DNA from: Bacteroidota bacterium
GTDB taxonomy: Bacteria > Bacteroidota > Bacteroidia > Flavobacteriales > Flavobacteriaceae
Assembly: GCA_023390775.1 (NCBI GenBank)
Contig: JAEWCF010000063.1
Span: 1-30,405 of the forward strand
Reading direction: 5' to 3'
DNA: 30,405 bases
The notes beneath the pieces are model-generated. The model was given only the letters and a program-made list of their open reading frames with translations. It had not been told where the DNA came from and made no database searches. Positions 7,379-14,686 of the stretch are shown piece after piece. How positions within the stretch are numbered: position 1 is the first letter of the stretch; each line of letters starts with the position of its first letter. The position numbers and the translations under genes are program-made.

Positions 7379-8607
7379 TGCCCGATGTGCTGATCTCGGC
7401 AAAGGGGACAATAGGCGGCGAAGTCTGGGTTCCCGGGTCCAAATCGGAGTCCAACCGGCTGCTGGTCCTCCAGGCGCTGTATCCCGCAATTCAAATTGCA
7501 AACCTTTCCACATCGGACGACACAGTTGTCCTCCAGAATGCGCTGTCCAAGGCATCGGGCGTGATCGACATCGGCCATGCCGGAACGGCGATGCGATTCC
7601 TTGCGGCATACTTTGCGGCAATCCCGGGCGATGAAGTGATTCTCACGGGTTCTCAACGAATGCGCGAGAGGCCCATCGGGATTTTGGTGGAAGGGTTGCG
7701 AAAGCTGGGCGCCAAATTGGATTACCTGGACCGGGATGGCTACCCGCCTTTGAGGAGCAGGCGAAACGGGATCAGCGGCGGTTGCATGGAAATCGATGCC
7801 GGTATCAGCAGCCAGTTCGTCACCGCACTGCTTTTGATTGCGCCGGCGATTCCAAATGGGCTTGAACTGGCACTTACGGGCGAGGTTGCGTCCAAACCCT
7901 ATCTGGACATGACCCTGTCGATGTTGGAAAAGGCGGGTGCCGAGGTTACGCAAACCGCTAACCTGATCCGCATCGCAAAAGGGAAGAACATTTCGGGGAA
8001 CTTTATTGTCGAACCCGATTGGTCATCGGCGTCGTATTTTTATTCAATTGTGGCGATGTCAGCTATCGGAACCAAAATCAAGTTGCCCAATTACCGCCGC
8101 GACAGCCTTCAGGGCGACCGGGCGGTGGCGAAAATTTACGAATCTTTTGGCGTAACAACCCAATTTTCAAATGACGGAATCGAGGTCGTCAAATTGGGCG
8201 AAGCGGTGAAGACCTTCGACTTCGACTTTTCCTCCAACCCGGATTTGGCCCAAACCGTGGCCGCAACCTGCGCCGGGCTGTCGATTCCCTTTAGTTTTAC
8301 CGGCCTCGCTACCCTGCGCATCAAGGAAACCGACCGCATTTCGGCCCTCGCCACTGAGCTGGGCCGTTTAGGCGGAAAGGCTTCGGTCAAGGGAAATGAC
8401 CTGTATTTTGAGCCCGCGGAGCTTCGGCCGGAAACCAAAATCAGGACTTATGGCGACCATCGGATGGCTTTGGCCTTTTCAGCGATTGGCGTGCGGCTTC
8501 CCATCGTCATTCATGATTTTGATGTCGTCAGCAAATCGTTCCCCAATTTCGCATCGGCACTAAGGGCAATCGGGATGAATGTAGAAAGCTGTCCGCCAAC
8601 TGCTTAA
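7378..8607 (+). CDS. aroA: 3-phosphoshikimate 1-carboxyvinyltransferase (EPSP synthase)
   Basis: This 409-aa enzyme adds enolpyruvate from PEP to shikimate 3-phosphate. Family motifs are PGSKSESNRLL (19-29), GHAGTAMRFL (66-75), GSQRMRERPIG (91-101), ISSQFVTALL (143-152), LRIKETDRISAL and YGDHRMALAFS. Start chosen: GTG at 7378, overlapping the TAG of the upstream gene, because no in-frame ATG precedes the conserved N-terminus. The PEP-site loop has His in place of the common Asn and Phe in place of the common Pro of LFLGNAGTAMRPL-type enzymes. The DAHP synthase for the same pathway is 6.7 kb upstream in a separate transcription unit. Confidence 0.94.
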   Translation: MPDVLISAKGTIGGEVWVPGSKSESNRLLVLQALYPAIQIANLSTSDDTVVLQNALSKASGVIDIGHAGTAMRFLAAYFAAIPGDEVILTGSQRMRERPIGILVEGLRKLGAKLDYLDRDGYPPLRSRRNGISGGCMEIDAGISSQFVTALLLIAPAIPNGLELALTGEVASKPYLDMTLSMLEKAGAEVTQTANLIRIAKGKNISGNFIVEPDWSSASYFYSIVAMSAIGTKIKLPNYRRDSLQGDRAVAKIYESFGVTTQFSNDGIEVVKLGEAVKTFDFDFSSNPDLAQTVAATCAGLSIPFSFTGLATLRIKETDRISALATELGRLGGKASVKGNDLYFEPAELRPETKIRTYGDHRMALAFSAIGVRLPIVIHDFDVVSKSFPNFASALRAIGMNVESCPPTA

Positions 8608-8627
8608 CCAATTAAACCTTAAAATGC

Positions 8628-8659
8628 TTGACATTGCCTTGTCGGCAGTAGTATATTTG
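8628..8659 (+). promoter_or_regulatory. Promoter of queA
   Basis: TATATTTG (8652-8659) is a perfect -7 motif. A TTG at 8628-8630 gives a 21-nt spacer, and an alternative TTG at 8634-8636 gives 15 nt. The predicted leader to the ATG at 8679 is about 13 nt. That is too short to hold a preQ1 riboswitch, and none is seen. Confidence 0.55.
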
Positions 8660-8678
8660 CACGCTTTAAAAGAACCTT

Positions 8679-9728
8679 ATGAAATTATCGCATTTCAGCT
8701 TCAACCTTCCCAAGGAATTGCTAGCCGAACATCCCGCCGAAAACCGTGACGAATCCCGCCTGATGGTGATCAACCGCAAGACGAAGACCATCGAACACAG
8801 CATGTTTCGCGACATCATCGATTATTTTGAAGACGGCGATGTCATGATCCTCAACAATACCAAGGTTTTTCCCGCCCGCCTGTACGGAAACAAGGAAAAG
8901 ACGGGTGCCAGGATCGAGGTTTTCCTGTTGCGCGAACTCAATACCGAACAACGCCTCTGGGACGTTTTGGTGGATCCTGCGCGCAAGATCAGGATCGGCA
9001 ACAAGCTGTATTTTGGCGATGACGATTCGCTCGTGGCGGAGGTGATCGACAACACCACCTCACGCGGCCGTACGCTCCGTTTCCTTTATGACGGTTCCTA
9101 TGACGAATTCCGGAACAAACTCAATGAACTGGGGGAAACCCCGATCCCGAAATACATCAACCGCGAGGTAACCGCCGAGGATGCCGAGCGTTACCAGACC
9201 ATTTATGCCAAAGAGGAGGGCGCCGTTGCCGCTCCGACCGCCGGTTTACACTTTTCAAAACACTTGCTGAAGCGCCTTGAGATCAAGGGAATCAAGTTTG
9301 CCGAGATCACGCTGCACGTAGGTTTGGGCACCTTCAACCCGGTCGAGGTGGAGGACCTTTCGAAGCACAAGATGGATTCCGAAGAGTTGCGCATCACCCA
9401 GCAGGCGTGTGACATTGTCAACGAGGGCAAGGCCAAACGCAAGAAAATCTGCGCCGTGGGCACGACTTCCATGCGGGCGATCGAAAGTTCGGTTTCATCC
9501 GCGAAGACGCTCAATCCGTACGACGGCTGGACCAACAAGTTCATCTTCCCGCCGTACGATTTTTCCATCGCCGATTGCATGATCACCAATTTCCACACGC
9601 CCAAATCCACGCTTTTGATGATGGTTTCTGCCTTTGTGGGCCACGACCTGCTCAAAAAGGCCTACGAGGAAGCGATCAAGGAGAAGTACAATTTTTACAG
9701 CTACGGTGACGCGATGCTGATTCTTTAG
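8679..9728 (+). CDS. queA: S-adenosylmethionine:tRNA ribosyltransferase-isomerase
   Basis: A 349-aa enzyme that transfers and isomerises the ribosyl group of SAM onto preQ1 in tRNA, making epoxyqueuosine at the wobble position. Typical QueA stretches include the N-terminus FNLPKELLAEHP, MILNNTKVFPARL, VAAPTAGLHFS, HVGLGTFNPV and TTSMRAIES, followed by FIFPPYDF and ITNFHTPKSTLLMMVSAF. The length is normal. Another queuosine gene, queE, lies at 24262 in this window. The TAG stop is the first triplet of a 7-bp repeat array. Confidence 0.97.
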   Translation: MKLSHFSFNLPKELLAEHPAENRDESRLMVINRKTKTIEHSMFRDIIDYFEDGDVMILNNTKVFPARLYGNKEKTGARIEVFLLRELNTEQRLWDVLVDPARKIRIGNKLYFGDDDSLVAEVIDNTTSRGRTLRFLYDGSYDEFRNKLNELGETPIPKYINREVTAEDAERYQTIYAKEEGAVAAPTAGLHFSKHLLKRLEIKGIKFAEITLHVGLGTFNPVEVEDLSKHKMDSEELRITQQACDIVNEGKAKRKKICAVGTTSMRAIESSVSSAKTLNPYDGWTNKFIFPPYDFSIADCMITNFHTPKSTLLMMVSAFVGHDLLKKAYEEAIKEKYNFYSYGDAMLIL

Positions 9729-9884
9729 TGGCTAGTGGCTGGTTGTTAGTGGCTAGGAGGAATAACAAATGGAAACCGGTAAGATAGTCTTGCCGACTTT
9801 ATTTTTAATTATCGATCGTACACGTTACTACTTCTTTTCCTCGCCACCAGCCACTAACCACTAATCACTAGCCACTAATCCACC
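9726..9884. repeat. Inverted arrays of a 7-bp repeat (TAGTGGC / GCCACTA) between convergent genes
   Basis: From 9726 to 9760 there are five 7-bp units: three exact TAGTGGC plus TGGTTGT and TAGGAGG. From 9843 to 9884 there are about six units in the reverse-complement sense: two exact GCCACTA plus GCCACCA, ACCACTA, ATCACTA and ATCCACC. The two 35-nt arms pair at roughly 28 of 35 positions across an ~82-bp core. Both flanking genes end inside the arrays: the queA TAG is unit one of the left arm, and the TAG of the minus-strand gene is the complement of a right-arm unit. It could act as a two-way transcript end or as a mobile repeat element. The core has no ORF or clear motif. Confidence 0.8.
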
Positions 9885-10606
9885 CGATACGCCAACTTCA
9901 CCGTAATATGCGCCGTCTTGTTCTTGGACTGCGTGTTGAACGAGCCGCCATACGAGAAATCCTCGCTGGAATTTTGGCCGGTGATCTGAAAGACTCCCAT
10001 GTCGGATTTTTTGAGGTCGCCCAAACCCGCTCCGGCATTTTCGGCGATGCTGCGGGCGCGCGCGTTGGCGTCCTTGGTGGCCTCGGCGATCATTTGGATC
10101 TTGAGTTCGGCGAGCTTGGTATAGTAATATTCGGGCGGGTTGGAGTAAAATTCGATTCCCTGGTTGATGAGCTCGCTGGACTGGCGTGAGATTTCCTCGG
10201 TTTTGTCGACTTCGCGGGACTGGATGGTGACGGTTTGGGTCAGTGTAAACCCGGTAAAAATCTGTTCGCGGATGCCGCCGTTATCATTGTAGGTGTAATT
10301 GTAGTCCTTGTTGAAGTTGACGGCCGAAAAAACGATGTCTTTTTCCTGCAACCCTTTCGAAGTCAGGTACTGCCGGATTTTTTCCCGGTCCCCGTCAAGA
10401 GCGGCGTACGCGTCCTTCAGCGTGAAACTCTTGCGGGAGAAGGATCCGCTCCAGACGATCAGATCGGACGTGAAATCCTTTTTGCCCGAACCCGTGACGC
10501 TGATGGTGTCATTTCCTTGGTTGCGATTGCGGAATGCGTCCGAAAACAGGTAGGCCGAAAGCACCACGGCCAGGGCCGCAATGACGATGTTTACAGTGGT
10601 CTTCAT
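9875..10606 (-). CDS. SIMPL-domain (DUF541) membrane-anchored protein
   Basis: A 243-aa protein with one N-terminal hydrophobic segment (about residues 5-22), either a signal anchor or an uncleaved signal peptide. A SIMPL/DUF541 domain fills the rest: ISVTGSGKKDFTSD at the start, then QIFTGFTLTQTVTIQS, and AEATKDANARARSIAENAG, which is the conserved helix of the family. SIMPL proteins occur in oxidative-stress and envelope contexts in other bacteria, and no enzymatic activity is assigned. It is transcribed toward queA and its stop lies in the heptamer array. Confidence 0.85.
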   Translation of the reverse strand: MKTTVNIVIAALAVVLSAYLFSDAFRNRNQGNDTISVTGSGKKDFTSDLIVWSGSFSRKSFTLKDAYAALDGDREKIRQYLTSKGLQEKDIVFSAVNFNKDYNYTYNDNGGIREQIFTGFTLTQTVTIQSREVDKTEEISRQSSELINQGIEFYSNPPEYYYTKLAELKIQMIAEATKDANARARSIAENAGAGLGDLKKSDMGVFQITGQNSSEDFSYGGSFNTQSKNKTAHITVKLAYRVD

Positions 10607-10622
10607 GTGTGTGATTTGCTTA

Positions 10623-10630
10623 TAAATATA
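10623..10630 (-). promoter_or_regulatory. Probable -7 element for the SIMPL gene
   Basis: The reverse strand reads TATATTTA, one mismatch from TAnnTTTG, 16 nt upstream of the ATG at 10606. The surrounding DNA is AT-rich. No clear -33 is visible. Confidence 0.35.
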
Positions 10631-10698
10631 GAAATATCCGCTCTCCCTTTAACGCCTGCCCCTCAAAATTTGTTATTTTTACGAACCAAAAAATCATC

Positions 10699-11967
10699 AT
10701 GGATTTTCAAAATACGAGGGAATTTGCGCGCGAAATGGACCGCGCCGACAAACTTGCCAAATACAAGGATGAATTCATTTTTCCTGAGGTGAACGGCCGC
10801 CGAGTCATCTACTTTACCGGTAATTCATTGGGCCTGCAGCCCAGAAGGACTCAGGAATACGTAAACGATGTCATGAACGACTGGGCGCGGATGGCCGTCG
10901 AAGGGCACTTCTACGCCGACAAGCCCTGGTGGGATTACCACGAGCGCTTCGCTAACCCGCTCAGCAAGGTGGTGGGCGCATTGCCCGAAGAAGTGGGCGT
11001 CATGAACACGCTTACGGTCAACCTGCATCTTTTGATGGTGTCGTTTTACCGCCCGACCGCCCATCGGTACAAGATCATTTGCGAGGAAAAAGCCTTTCCC
11101 AGTGACCAGTACATGCTGCAGAGCCAGGTCCGGTTCCACGGATTCAATCCGCTCGAGGCGATCGTTGAGGTCAAAAAGCGCCCCGGGGAGCACCATCTGC
11201 ACCACGAGGACATTATCGCCGCAATTGAAGCTGCGGGTGACGAACTTGCGTTGGTATTCCTGGGGGGCGTCAATTACTATACGGGCCAGGTCTTCGACAT
11301 CAAGTCCATCACCGAAGCGGGTCACAAGGCCGGTGCCTTCGTGGGATGGGACCTTGCACATGCGGCCGGCAACATCAAATTGCAACTGCACGATTGGGGT
11401 GTTGATTTTGCCGCCTGGTGCAGCTACAAGTACATGAACTCGGGTCCCGGAAACGCATCGGGCTATTTTGTCCACCAGATGCACCATCGCGACCCGGATA
11501 TTCCGCGTTTTGCCGGATGGTGGGGCCACAACAAGGAACGGCGCTTCAAGATGGAGCCGCTGTTCGAGGCCATTGAGGGTGCAAACGGCTGGCAACTGAG
11601 CAACCTTCCCGTTCTTTCGCTGGCTCCTTATCTCGCATCGGTCATGATGTTTGACGAAGTAGGAATGGATGCGCTCATCGAAAAACGCGACAGGATCACC
11701 GCCTATCTCGAATTTATCCTGAAAGAGGTGGACAAGGAAGTGGACAGCAATTTCGAGATCATCACGCCATCCGACAGGGCCAGCCAGCTTTCCGTATTCC
11801 TCCACGGCGAGGGTCGTGTGCTGTTTGATTACCTGATGAAACACGGCGTGATCACCGATTGGCGGGAGCCGAATGTCATCAGGCTTGCACCCGTTCCATT
11901 TTATTGCTCTTTTGAAGATATGTATGAATTTGGGCAGATACTAAAGCAGGGAATTGCCGCTACCTAA
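10699..11967 (+). CDS. kynU: Kynureninase
   Basis: A 422-aa PLP enzyme of the aminotransferase V fold. It cleaves kynurenine to anthranilate or 3-hydroxykynurenine to 3-hydroxyanthranilate, releasing alanine. Visible signatures are YFTGNSLGLQPR (38-49), WWDYHERF (77-84), the PLP-contacting aspartate in WDLAHAAGN (D218) and the Schiff-base lysine in WCSYKYMNSGPG (K244), followed by FAGWWGHN. Full length for the family. Four nt separate its stop from the next gene, and kmo is 1.4 kb downstream, consistent with 3-hydroxyanthranilate formation toward NAD or with tryptophan breakdown. Confidence 0.96.
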   Translation: MDFQNTREFAREMDRADKLAKYKDEFIFPEVNGRRVIYFTGNSLGLQPRRTQEYVNDVMNDWARMAVEGHFYADKPWWDYHERFANPLSKVVGALPEEVGVMNTLTVNLHLLMVSFYRPTAHRYKIICEEKAFPSDQYMLQSQVRFHGFNPLEAIVEVKKRPGEHHLHHEDIIAAIEAAGDELALVFLGGVNYYTGQVFDIKSITEAGHKAGAFVGWDLAHAAGNIKLQLHDWGVDFAAWCSYKYMNSGPGNASGYFVHQMHHRDPDIPRFAGWWGHNKERRFKMEPLFEAIEGANGWQLSNLPVLSLAPYLASVMMFDEVGMDALIEKRDRITAYLEFILKEVDKEVDSNFEIITPSDRASQLSVFLHGEGRVLFDYLMKHGVITDWREPNVIRLAPVPFYCSFEDMYEFGQILKQGIAAT

Positions 11968-11971
11968 GATT

Positions 11972-13057
11972 ATGACAAAACAGGAAAAAATAGATTCTTT
12001 TGACCCGTCGCAACCCGGTTTGGCCGATGCGTCCATTTACGGGCTTCCCTTTACGGCAGACGAGAGTGAGATCATCATCATCCCGGTTCCGTGGGAAGTG
12101 ACGGTCAGTTACGGGGCGGGCGCATCCAGGGGCCCAGAGGCCATTTTCGACGCCTCGTTCCAGGTCGACCTTCACCATCAGGATTATCCGGACCTATGGA
12201 AATTGGGAATGTACCTCGATCTTGGGGAGCATGAACAAAAGTGGCTGGCTTCCAGCCTGAAATACAAGTCGATGGCGCAGCCGATCATCCATGCGCTTGA
12301 AAAGGGCCAGATACTCGAGTCCTTTCCCGTGTTGGAACAAGACCTTGCAACGATTAACGCCGCATGCCGCAAATTGCACGACGAAGTTCGCGACCGAACT
12401 TCCTATTGGCTCGACCGCGGCAAGAAAGTGGTCCTGCTCGGCGGTGACCATTCCACGCCCCTGGGCTATTACGAGGCTCTGGCGCAGCGGCACGAGAGTT
12501 TCGGGATCCTGCATCTCGATGCGCACATGGACCTTAGGATCGCTTACGAAGGGTTTACGTATTCACACGCATCGATCATGTACAATGCCTTGCAAATCCC
12601 GCAGGTTGAGCGCATCGTGCAGGTTGGTATTCGGGATTTTTGCAAGGAGGAAGTCGAGGTGGCTCAGGATCCGCGCGTCGTGGTCCATACCGATGTCGAT
12701 CTCAAGGCGGAGGCATTCGAAGGCATGACCTGGAAACAACAGTGCGAAAAGATCGTATCGGCACTTCCGCAAAAGGTGTTGATTTCTTTCGATATTGACG
12801 GAATGTACCCGTGGTATTGCCCCAATACGGGGACGCCGGTCCCGGGAGGCTTTTCTTTTGAACAGGCCGCTTATCTGATAAACATTGTTGCAAAGAGCGG
12901 AAAGGAAATCATCGGGTTTGACCTTGTCGAGGTCGCGCCGGGGGAAGAAGGTGATTGGGACGGCAACGTCGGGGCACGGATGCTGTTCCACATGTGCGGT
13001 GCGCTTGCTGCCAATGCCGGAATGCCAACGGGTACCTGCCTTTCGTTCAGGCGATAA
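11972..13057 (+). CDS. Ureohydrolase-superfamily (arginase/agmatinase/formimidoylglutamase-like) enzyme
   Basis: The 361-aa protein starts at the ATG 4 nt after kynU. A TTG start 18 nt further upstream is possible but would overlap kynU. Binuclear-metal ligands of the ureohydrolase fold are all present: H160 in GGDHS, D183/H185/D187 in DAHMDLR, and D274/D276 in SFDID. The last motif continues GMYPWYCPNTGTPVPGG, so the third aspartate of the usual DxDxxDP is Tyr and an aromatic PWYCP follows. Family members hydrolyse guanidino or formimino groups. Position between kynU and kmo raises the possibility that it handles a kynurenine-pathway amide such as N-formylkynurenine. That is inference; arginase- or agmatinase-like activity remains possible. 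Confidence 0.88.
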   Translation: MTKQEKIDSFDPSQPGLADASIYGLPFTADESEIIIIPVPWEVTVSYGAGASRGPEAIFDASFQVDLHHQDYPDLWKLGMYLDLGEHEQKWLASSLKYKSMAQPIIHALEKGQILESFPVLEQDLATINAACRKLHDEVRDRTSYWLDRGKKVVLLGGDHSTPLGYYEALAQRHESFGILHLDAHMDLRIAYEGFTYSHASIMYNALQIPQVERIVQVGIRDFCKEEVEVAQDPRVVVHTDVDLKAEAFEGMTWKQQCEKIVSALPQKVLISFDIDGMYPWYCPNTGTPVPGGFSFEQAAYLINIVAKSGKEIIGFDLVEVAPGEEGDWDGNVGARMLFHMCGALAANAGMPTGTCLSFRR

Positions 13058-13061
13058 ATAA

Positions 13062-13079
13062 ATCCCCTCGAAAGGGGAT
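13062..13079. terminator. Hairpin between convergent genes, probable terminator
   Basis: ATCCCCT (13062-13068) pairs with AGGGGAT (13073-13079) around a CGAA loop. It sits 4 nt after the plus-strand stop and 4 nt past the end of the minus-strand small gene. Toward the minus strand it is followed by TTATTTAT, a modest U-run, so it works best in that direction but may serve both. Confidence 0.5.
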
Positions 13080-13083
13080 CGTG

Positions 13084-13242
13084 TCAGGGTCGGCGCCCGG
13101 TTGCCAATCGGTACAAAATCCCGATAACAGCAAGGACGAGCAGGATGTGGATCAGGTTTCCGACCGCTTCGCCAAAGGCAAAATAGCCGATGGCCCACCC
13201 GATTATCAGGATGACGATAATCAACCAAATTAAATCTCTCAT
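13084..13242 (-). CDS. Small two-helix membrane protein, lmo0937 type
   Basis: A 52-aa ORF too short for most gene finders. It starts MRDLIWLIIVILIIGW and ends ILYRLATGRRP, with two hydrophobic helices (about residues 4-22 and 29-44) separated by FGEAVGN. This matches the small lmo0937-family membrane proteins (typically about 50 aa) common in Bacteroidota, whose function is unknown. Codon boundaries and hydrophobicity fit a real gene, and it has its own hairpin just past the stop. It lies on the opposite strand between the ureohydrolase gene and kmo, so it splits the kynurenine genes into two transcription units. Confidence 0.75.
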   Translation of the reverse strand: MRDLIWLIIVILIIGWAIGYFAFGEAVGNLIHILLVLAVIGILYRLATGRRP

Positions 13243-13348
13243 GGCGTTATTTTGTTGGTTAGTTTCCTGAAGTTACGAATAATCGGAGGCGGCGCGTTTT
13301 CGGTTGATATTAATTTAACGTATGGCGGCATGTAGATGCCGATTTATT

Positions 13349-14686
13349 ATGCAGAAACCGCTCAACATAGCGATTGTAGGTTCGGGACTTGTGGGTTCAC
13401 TTTTGGCGATCTATCTCCGGAAAGCCGGGCACGAGGTCCACATCTATGACCGGAGCCCGGACATCAGGACCATCACTTTTTCGGGCCGATCGATCAACCT
13501 GGCCATGTCCGACCGCGGTTGGAAGGCTTTGGATCACGCCGGGGTAGGTGACCGGATCCGCCAAATTGCCATCGCGATGGACAAGCGCGCGATCCACGTC
13601 GGCAACGATGTGAATTTCCAGCATTACGGACAGGAAGGCGAGAGCATCTACTCGCTGTCGCGCGGGGTACTCAATCGGCGGATGATTGACCTTGCCGAGG
13701 AAGCCGGCGCCATCTTCCACTTCAACCAAAAAGTTTGGGACGTGACCCTCGCCGAAGCTACGTTGCATATCGGCGAAACCGAACGCGGCGAATGGACCGA
13801 TGTAAAGCACGACATCGTTTTTGGCGCCGACGGTGCTTTTTCCCGGGTCCGGCACCGGATGCAGCGGCAAAGCATGTTTGACTACTCGCAGGAGTTTCTA
13901 CAGACGGGCTACAAGGAGCTCAACATTCCCGCCAACCCTGATGGCTCGCACAAGCTGGACAAGCATTCCCTTCACATCTGGCCGCGCGGGCACTACATGC
14001 TCATCGCGTTGCCCAACCTCGACGGGAGTTTTACCTGCACGCTTTTCATGCCTTTCGAGGGCGAGAATTCATTCGCCGAACTGACCGATGTGTCAAAAGT
14101 CGAGAAGTTTTTCGAGAAAAACCTGCCGGATACGGTCGATGTGATTCCCAAGCTCACCGAAGATTTTTTCAAGAACCCGACCAGTACGCTGGTGACGATG
14201 AAGTGTTATCCGTGGACTTACGAAGACAAGGTGGCGCTCATCGGCGATGCCTGCCATGCAATCGTTCCCTTTTACGGCCACGGAATGAATGCCGGATTTG
14301 AAGACATCACGATTTTATATGAATTGATGCAGGAGCTGGGTGACGACTGGAAGTCGATCTTCCAGGCCTATCAGGAAAGCCGGAAGCCAAATGCCGACGC
14401 CATTGCCGAACTTTCCTATAACAACTTCATGGAGATGAGCACCAAGACCGCCGATCCGGAGTTCCTTTTGCAGAAAAAAATTGAGAAGCACTTTTCAGAA
14501 AAGCATCCCGAACTCTGGCTGCCGCTCTACAGCCGGGTGACCTTTAGCCACAGGCCATATTCCGAAGCCCTGGAAATCGGCAAGCGCCAGAAAGCGATCA
14601 TGGACCAAATTATGCAGATTCCCGACATTGCCGCCAAATGGGACAGTGCCGAGGTCGAACAAAAAATGCTTGATTTGCTCGGTTAG
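13349..14686 (+). CDS. kmo: Kynurenine 3-monooxygenase (FAD-dependent)
   Basis: A 445-aa flavoprotein hydroxylase that converts kynurenine to 3-hydroxykynurenine with NADPH and O2. The FAD Rossmann motif GSGLVGS is at residues 11-17. The substrate-loop stretch SGRSINLAMSDRGW, the DG motif region FGADGAFSRVR and the second FAD motif ALIGDACHAIVPFYGHGMNAGFED are all characteristic of KMO. Start chosen: ATG at 13349 (MQKPLNIAIVG), not the in-frame ATG at 13322, whose nine extra codons do not fit the family. The stop overlaps that of the convergent NADH dehydrogenase by 3 of 4 bases (TTAG). The C-terminal part (IEKHFSEKHPELWLPLYS) is a normal KMO feature. Confidence 0.95.
   Translation: MQKPLNIAIVGSGLVGSLLAIYLRKAGHEVHIYDRSPDIRTITFSGRSINLAMSDRGWKALDHAGVGDRIRQIAIAMDKRAIHVGNDVNFQHYGQEGESIYSLSRGVLNRRMIDLAEEAGAIFHFNQKVWDVTLAEATLHIGETERGEWTDVKHDIVFGADGAFSRVRHRMQRQSMFDYSQEFLQTGYKELNIPANPDGSHKLDKHSLHIWPRGHYMLIALPNLDGSFTCTLFMPFEGENSFAELTDVSKVEKFFEKNLPDTVDVIPKLTEDFFKNPTSTLVTMKCYPWTYEDKVALIGDACHAIVPFYGHGMNAGFEDITILYELMQELGDDWKSIFQAYQESRKPNADAIAELSYNNFMEMSTKTADPEFLLQKKIEKHFSEKHPELWLPLYSRVTFSHRPYSEALEIGKRQKAIMDQIMQIPDIAAKWDSAEVEQKMLDLLG

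Noticed and set aside
8608..8678. Possible preQ1 riboswitch before queA
   Set aside because: The predicted leader is only about 13 nt and no preQ1 aptamer signature was found. The same holds for the short leader of queE.
9726..9884. Repeat array considered as a CRISPR
   Set aside because: Units are 7 bp without spacers and the two arms are in opposite orientation; no cas genes are present.
13322..13348. Upstream ATG as the kmo start
   Set aside because: The nine extra residues MAACRCRFI do not fit the family N-terminus, where the FAD motif should lie about ten residues from the start.
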